Source: CAZTDD01 sp964612675
GTDB taxonomy: Bacteria; Hinthialibacterota; Hinthialibacteria; Hinthialibacterales; JAKPRU01
Length of the DNA stretch: 8,558 nucleotides
Direction: 5' to 3'
NCBI GenBank assembly: GCA_964612675.1
Contig: CAZTDD010000189.1
Coordinates: forward strand, 1-8,558
Shown here: one piece after another, positions 5,612 to 8,558 of the stretch
Layout: each line of letters opens with the position of its first letter
Numbering within the stretch: the first letter of the stretch is position 1
Made by a program: the position numbers and the translations under genes
The notes under the pieces: model-generated
Told to the model about the DNA's origin: nothing
What the model saw: the letters and a program-made list of their open reading frames with translations, nothing else
The model's database searches: none

Positions 5612-6598
5612 ATGGCGGAGCCAACTCAAAAAGAAAGGAAATCAGGCCGGGAAGACGCGGCTGTCTTCTATCTTGAACGATTGATGGATCAGCTTGACCG
5701 ACAGTGCTTCCTCTTGGCTCATCGTACATTCGTTCGGCATCGTTCCGATTTCTCCTCCATATTGGAGGATTCTCTGCTGGACAACCTTCAAAAGCGAGTC
5801 CAAAGCGAAGTTCCTCAGGAGATGCGATCACCAAGCGAAGTCATCGAAAAGGTGACCAATGCGGTCCAGTTCGGCGAATATCGGACGGCCTACGATCTCG
5901 CCACCGAGTACCTTCTCGCGCACGATCAGCCCAACGCGAGCAACGGCGACCTGACCGCTCTGGAGACGCTGAGGGACCTTCTTGCGGAGACACGGCGATT
6001 CTATGTGGAACCGGACGACGTCCAGGTCAATACCTTTGTCAACGCCGAAGTCGGTTTTGTGGTCGAGCGGCGTGGAGTCTGTTCGAAAACAGGCAAACCG
6101 CTCGAGGGCAACCCCGGATTCATCAGTGTCGATGCCGTCGGCCAACGGTACCGCTGTTTTGTCAAGCAGGTGCCGGAAGTGAAAGTGGGCGATCTGCTTC
6201 GGCTGAAGGTGACCAACGTGACGAACACGTTCATTGACACGCCGAACGGCAAAGAACGTGTGGTTTATCTGGAACCGAGAATCCAAACCGGAGATCGTAT
6301 CGCCATCGAGATCAACAGCCTGTCCCATACCGGGAACAGCTTCACATTCCGGCTGCACAGCTACGACGGCTTTCTCTGGTTCAAACGGCGAGGCGTGAAC
6401 AAGCAGCAGTTCAACGAAAACACGTTGAAACCCGGCGACAGGGTTCTCGCTGAGGTGCTCTATACAACCGAGGAGGTCAAGCTGGGTTCCAAAGGAATGC
6501 CTCGGAGATTAGGCTTGGTAAAGGCGGTCCCGATCAAGCGGCTGGACGAGTCGGAAGATCTTGATCCAGATACAGACGCTGCCACCACTCCAGACTGA
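5612..6598 (+). CDS. Unrecognised protein with tandem small beta-barrel (TRAM/OB-like) motifs
   Basis: I do not recognise this 328-residue protein. It has no signal peptide or membrane segment, so it is probably cytoplasmic. Residues about 12-130 look mostly helical and charged (FYLERLMDQLDRQC near 19-32; EYRTAYDLATEYLLAHD near 89-105, TPR-like in flavour). From about 138 the sequence becomes beta-rich and repeats the pattern 'x-x-G-D-hydrophobic': VKVGDLLRLKV (190-200), IQTGDRIAIEI (225-235) and LKPGDRVLAEV (272-282). This G-D turn leading into a strand is what TRAM and related OB-type RNA-binding modules show, so nucleic-acid binding is a reasonable but unproven guess. Cysteines near 157 (GVCSKTGKPL) do not form a clear zinc site. 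The last ~18 residues are acidic (DESEDLDPDTD) and encoded by DNA that is also the antisense of the asnB 3' end. It is transcribed away from the chaperone operon and is the only plus-strand gene here. Confidence 0.85.
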   Translation: MAEPTQKERKSGREDAAVFYLERLMDQLDRQCFLLAHRTFVRHRSDFSSILEDSLLDNLQKRVQSEVPQEMRSPSEVIEKVTNAVQFGEYRTAYDLATEYLLAHDQPNASNGDLTALETLRDLLAETRRFYVEPDDVQVNTFVNAEVGFVVERRGVCSKTGKPLEGNPGFISVDAVGQRYRCFVKQVPEVKVGDLLRLKVTNVTNTFIDTPNGKERVVYLEPRIQTGDRIAIEINSLSHTGNSFTFRLHSYDGFLWFKRRGVNKQQFNENTLKPGDRVLAEVLYTTEEVKLGSKGMPRRLGLVKAVPIKRLDESEDLDPDTDAATTPD

Positions 6599-8465
6599 GC
6601 AGAATCCAAAACTGATTGTTGAGTTCCCGCCTGCCGGACAGATGATCGTCCAGCAGGCGGCGAATGGCTCGCGGGTCGAACAAACCTCGATTCGCTACGG
6701 CTCTCTCCCCGCACACGTCCTCGATAACCTCACGAAGATCTTTCTTTATCCATTCACCAATGGGCACATCAAACCCGTGTTTCGGCTTATGAAGTATCTT
6801 CTGCGGCAGCAGGTCGGAAAACGCTTCCTTCAGAATCCACTTCGTTGTCTTCCCGCGCAGCTTCAGGTGACTCGGCAGCGAGAAGACCGATTCGACCAGT
6901 TGGTGATCCAGAAACGGGACCCGAACCTCGAGCGAATTCAGCATCGACATCCGGTCCACTTTCACAAGCATGTCGTCCGGCAGCCCCTGTCGAAAATCGA
7001 TCCACAGCAGCCGATTGAGCAAATCGTCCGTATCGGCCTCATCGAACCGCCCCGCGAAGAGGTCTCTCGGAGTCACCCCACCGAGTGAAGAGCGAACATC
7101 ATCGCTGTAAATGCCGTGTCGCAGCTCGTCCTCGAAATGAATCGCCCAGCCCAGGTGTCGATCCACCGGATCCGGCGCCAATCCGCGCAAAAACTTCTTC
7201 GCCTGTCGCAATCCGTCCATAAACCCGCCGGAGCGCGACTCCGGAATCGACTTCTGAACAACATCATTGACAGTCTTCAGCACATTTGGCGGTACCCACT
7301 CGATGAACCGGCGATAGTATTCGCCTGTGTACTTTCGATATCCTGCAAACACTTCGTCGCCGCCATCGCCTGAAAGTACGACCTTCAGCTGCCTTCTTGC
7401 CAGCCGCGAAACCGCAAACGTGGGCAGCGCGGAGGAATCCGCGAGTGGCTCGTCAAACGCCCACATCAACTGAGGCAAGAGTTCGAGGAGATCGTTCGGA
7501 CTCAGTCGTTCTTCGTGGTGTTCGGTCATAAAAGTCTCGGCGATTTGGCGAGCGTCACTTGTCTCGTCGAATAGAGACTGCCCTTCGAAACCGATGGAAA
7601 ACGTCGGCACACCGGGTCCGCACAGCTCCGCCATCAAGCCGACCACCACGCTGGAATCGATCCCCCCGGAGAGGAACGCACCCACCGGCACGTCCGAGAG
7701 CAAATGCGAACGCACGCTGTCGCGAACATTGTCATGAACCAGCTGCACAGCCTCTGCGTCGCTGATTGAGGGGTCTGTTCGGATATGCGACCAGGGATCC
7801 CAATACGTGCGGAGATTCACCTCTCCGTCATCGATGATCAACATCTCGCCGGGTTCGAGTTTCTTGATCCCTTTCAGAAGCGTCCACGGAGAAGGCGTTG
7901 CAAGAAACGCCAAATACAGATCCAACGCCTCCAAATCGATCTCACGTGGGATCGACCGGTCGCACAGCAGCGACTTAATCTCAGACGCGAAACGGATGCC
8001 GACTCCAGGCTGATGGTAGTAAAAGAGCGGCTTGATTCCGCATCGATCTCTCGCCAGGATGAGCCGCCGCTTGTTGCGGTCCCACAGGGCAAGCGAAAAC
8101 ATACCGCGCGCTTCCTCCAGAAAATCCAATCCGCGCTCCCGGTATAGATGGAGAAACGACTCCGTATCGGAGGAAGTCCGATAGACATGCCCTTTGCTTT
8201 CGAGGTTCTTGCGGATTTCGGGATGGTTGTAGAGTTCGCCGTTATAAACAACCCAGATCGAACCATCTTCCGTCGACATCGGTTGTTGTCCGTCACCGAG
8301 GCCGATAATCGACAGGCGTCTGTGACCGAATCCGAGTCCTGGTTCGACATGAATCCCTTCATCGTCCGGCCCGCGATGTTCGAGGATCCGTGTCATCGAC
8401 TCCAGCAACTTTTTGTCAATAGGTCGATTCGGATCAAACCAATGTATTCCACAAAAACCGCACAT
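6534..8465 (-). CDS. asnB: Asparagine synthetase (glutamine-hydrolysing)
   Basis: This 643-residue protein makes asparagine from aspartate, ATP and glutamine in the cytoplasm. The N-terminal class II glutaminase domain starts MCGFCGI, with C2 the expected nucleophile after Met removal; further family residues are EHRGPDDEG (29-37), RRLSIIG (49-55), NGELYN (75-80) and SSDTE (98-102). The synthetase domain has the ATP pyrophosphatase loop LSGGIDSS (265-272), FDEPLADSS (337-345), SGDGGDEVFAGY (365-376) and, late in the protein, LEVRVPFLDH. The C-terminus NQFWILLSLEWWQRL is also typical. The ATG at 8465 has AGGAG 6 nt upstream. It is longer than E. coli AsnB and near the Bacillus-type length. Related AsnB-like amidotransferases work in surface-polysaccharide clusters, but no such genes are adjacent, so a role in asparagine supply is most likely. 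Its 3' end overlaps the opposite gene by 65 bp. Confidence 0.96.
   Translation of the reverse strand: MCGFCGIHWFDPNRPIDKKLLESMTRILEHRGPDDEGIHVEPGLGFGHRRLSIIGLGDGQQPMSTEDGSIWVVYNGELYNHPEIRKNLESKGHVYRTSSDTESFLHLYRERGLDFLEEARGMFSLALWDRNKRRLILARDRCGIKPLFYYHQPGVGIRFASEIKSLLCDRSIPREIDLEALDLYLAFLATPSPWTLLKGIKKLEPGEMLIIDDGEVNLRTYWDPWSHIRTDPSISDAEAVQLVHDNVRDSVRSHLLSDVPVGAFLSGGIDSSVVVGLMAELCGPGVPTFSIGFEGQSLFDETSDARQIAETFMTEHHEERLSPNDLLELLPQLMWAFDEPLADSSALPTFAVSRLARRQLKVVLSGDGGDEVFAGYRKYTGEYYRRFIEWVPPNVLKTVNDVVQKSIPESRSGGFMDGLRQAKKFLRGLAPDPVDRHLGWAIHFEDELRHGIYSDDVRSSLGGVTPRDLFAGRFDEADTDDLLNRLLWIDFRQGLPDDMLVKVDRMSMLNSLEVRVPFLDHQLVESVFSLPSHLKLRGKTTKWILKEAFSDLLPQKILHKPKHGFDVPIGEWIKKDLREVIEDVCGERAVANRGLFDPRAIRRLLDDHLSGRRELNNQFWILLSLEWWQRLYLDQDLPTRPAA
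6627..6660. repeat. Strong hairpin inside the asnB 3' end, just past the opposing gene's stop
   Basis: CCGCCTGCCGGAC (6627-6639) and GTCCAGCAGGCGG (6648-6660) pair over 13 bp with one mismatch around an 8-nt loop. It begins 29 nt after the plus-strand gene's stop codon and lies in asnB codons for RRLLDDHLSGRR. No U-run follows on either strand, so it is not a canonical intrinsic terminator, but it could block 3' exonuclease on the plus-strand transcript. Confidence 0.5.
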
Positions 8466-8529
8466 TACTGACTCCTGTTGTCACCCCATGAAGTATGACG
8501 AGGTCGCAAAAAGTCTGGAGAGATCTTCT

Positions 8530-8558
8530 CCCTCTCCCTCTGGGAGAGGGCCGGGGTG
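8530..8558. repeat. REP-like palindromic element, right edge (cut by the window)
   Basis: CCCTCTCCC (8530-8538) and GGGAGAGGG (8542-8550) are perfect inverted copies around TCT, followed by CCGGGGTG up to the window end. This 'ctctccctctgggagagggccggggtg' type of sequence is familiar as a dispersed intergenic repeat in several bacterial phyla. It lies about 65 bp upstream of the asnB start on the minus strand. Confidence 0.7.

Overview
The window looks like ordinary chromosomal DNA from a Gram-negative bacterium. DnaK has the long insertion in the first quarter of its ATPase domain that is typical of diderm lineages, and an HtrA-type protease with a signal peptide points to a periplasm. The sequence does not identify the phylum. 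Shine-Dalgarno sequences are clear for most genes, base composition looks moderately GC-rich and even, and I see no phage, insertion sequence, CRISPR, tRNA or rRNA.

Layout, left to right. Positions 1-135 are non-coding and contain a perfect 10-bp palindromic hairpin with a purine/pyrimidine-biased flank, resembling a dispersed REP-like element. From 136 to 5082 there are five minus-strand genes read from right to left: a periplasmic HtrA-family serine protease with two PDZ-like regions (3607-5082), grpE (2971-3564), dnaK (992-2947), an FmdB-type small zinc-ribbon protein (578-904), and a small single-pass membrane protein with a TPR-like helical hairpin (136-555). Gaps are 42, 23, 87 and 22 nt with no obvious internal terminator, so they read as one proteostasis operon: GrpE is the nucleotide exchange factor for DnaK in the cytoplasm, and HtrA handles misfolded proteins outside the inner membrane. 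dnaJ and hrcA are not present here.

Positions 5083-5611 form a divergent intergenic region of about 530 bp. It has a candidate promoter towards htrA, one towards the plus-strand gene, a widely spaced TTTGGCAC inverted repeat, and a leader with a small hairpin and a 7-codon open frame that runs into the Shine-Dalgarno of the next gene. The plus-strand gene (5612-6598) encodes an unrecognised 328-residue protein: a helical N-terminal half, then beta-rich sequence with three repeated 'G-D-hydrophobic' strand motifs resembling TRAM/OB-type small barrels.

Its 3' end overlaps, tail to tail by 65 bp, the 3' end of a full-length glutamine-dependent asparagine synthetase (asnB, 6534-8465, minus). Upstream of asnB, at the right edge, lies a second palindromic repeat (CCCTCTCCC-TCT-GGGAGAGGG) of a type seen dispersed in many bacterial genomes.

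No clearly new multi-gene system is visible. The most original items are the unknown barrel-repeat protein with its antisense overlap with asnB, and the membrane TPR-like protein at the end of the chaperone operon.
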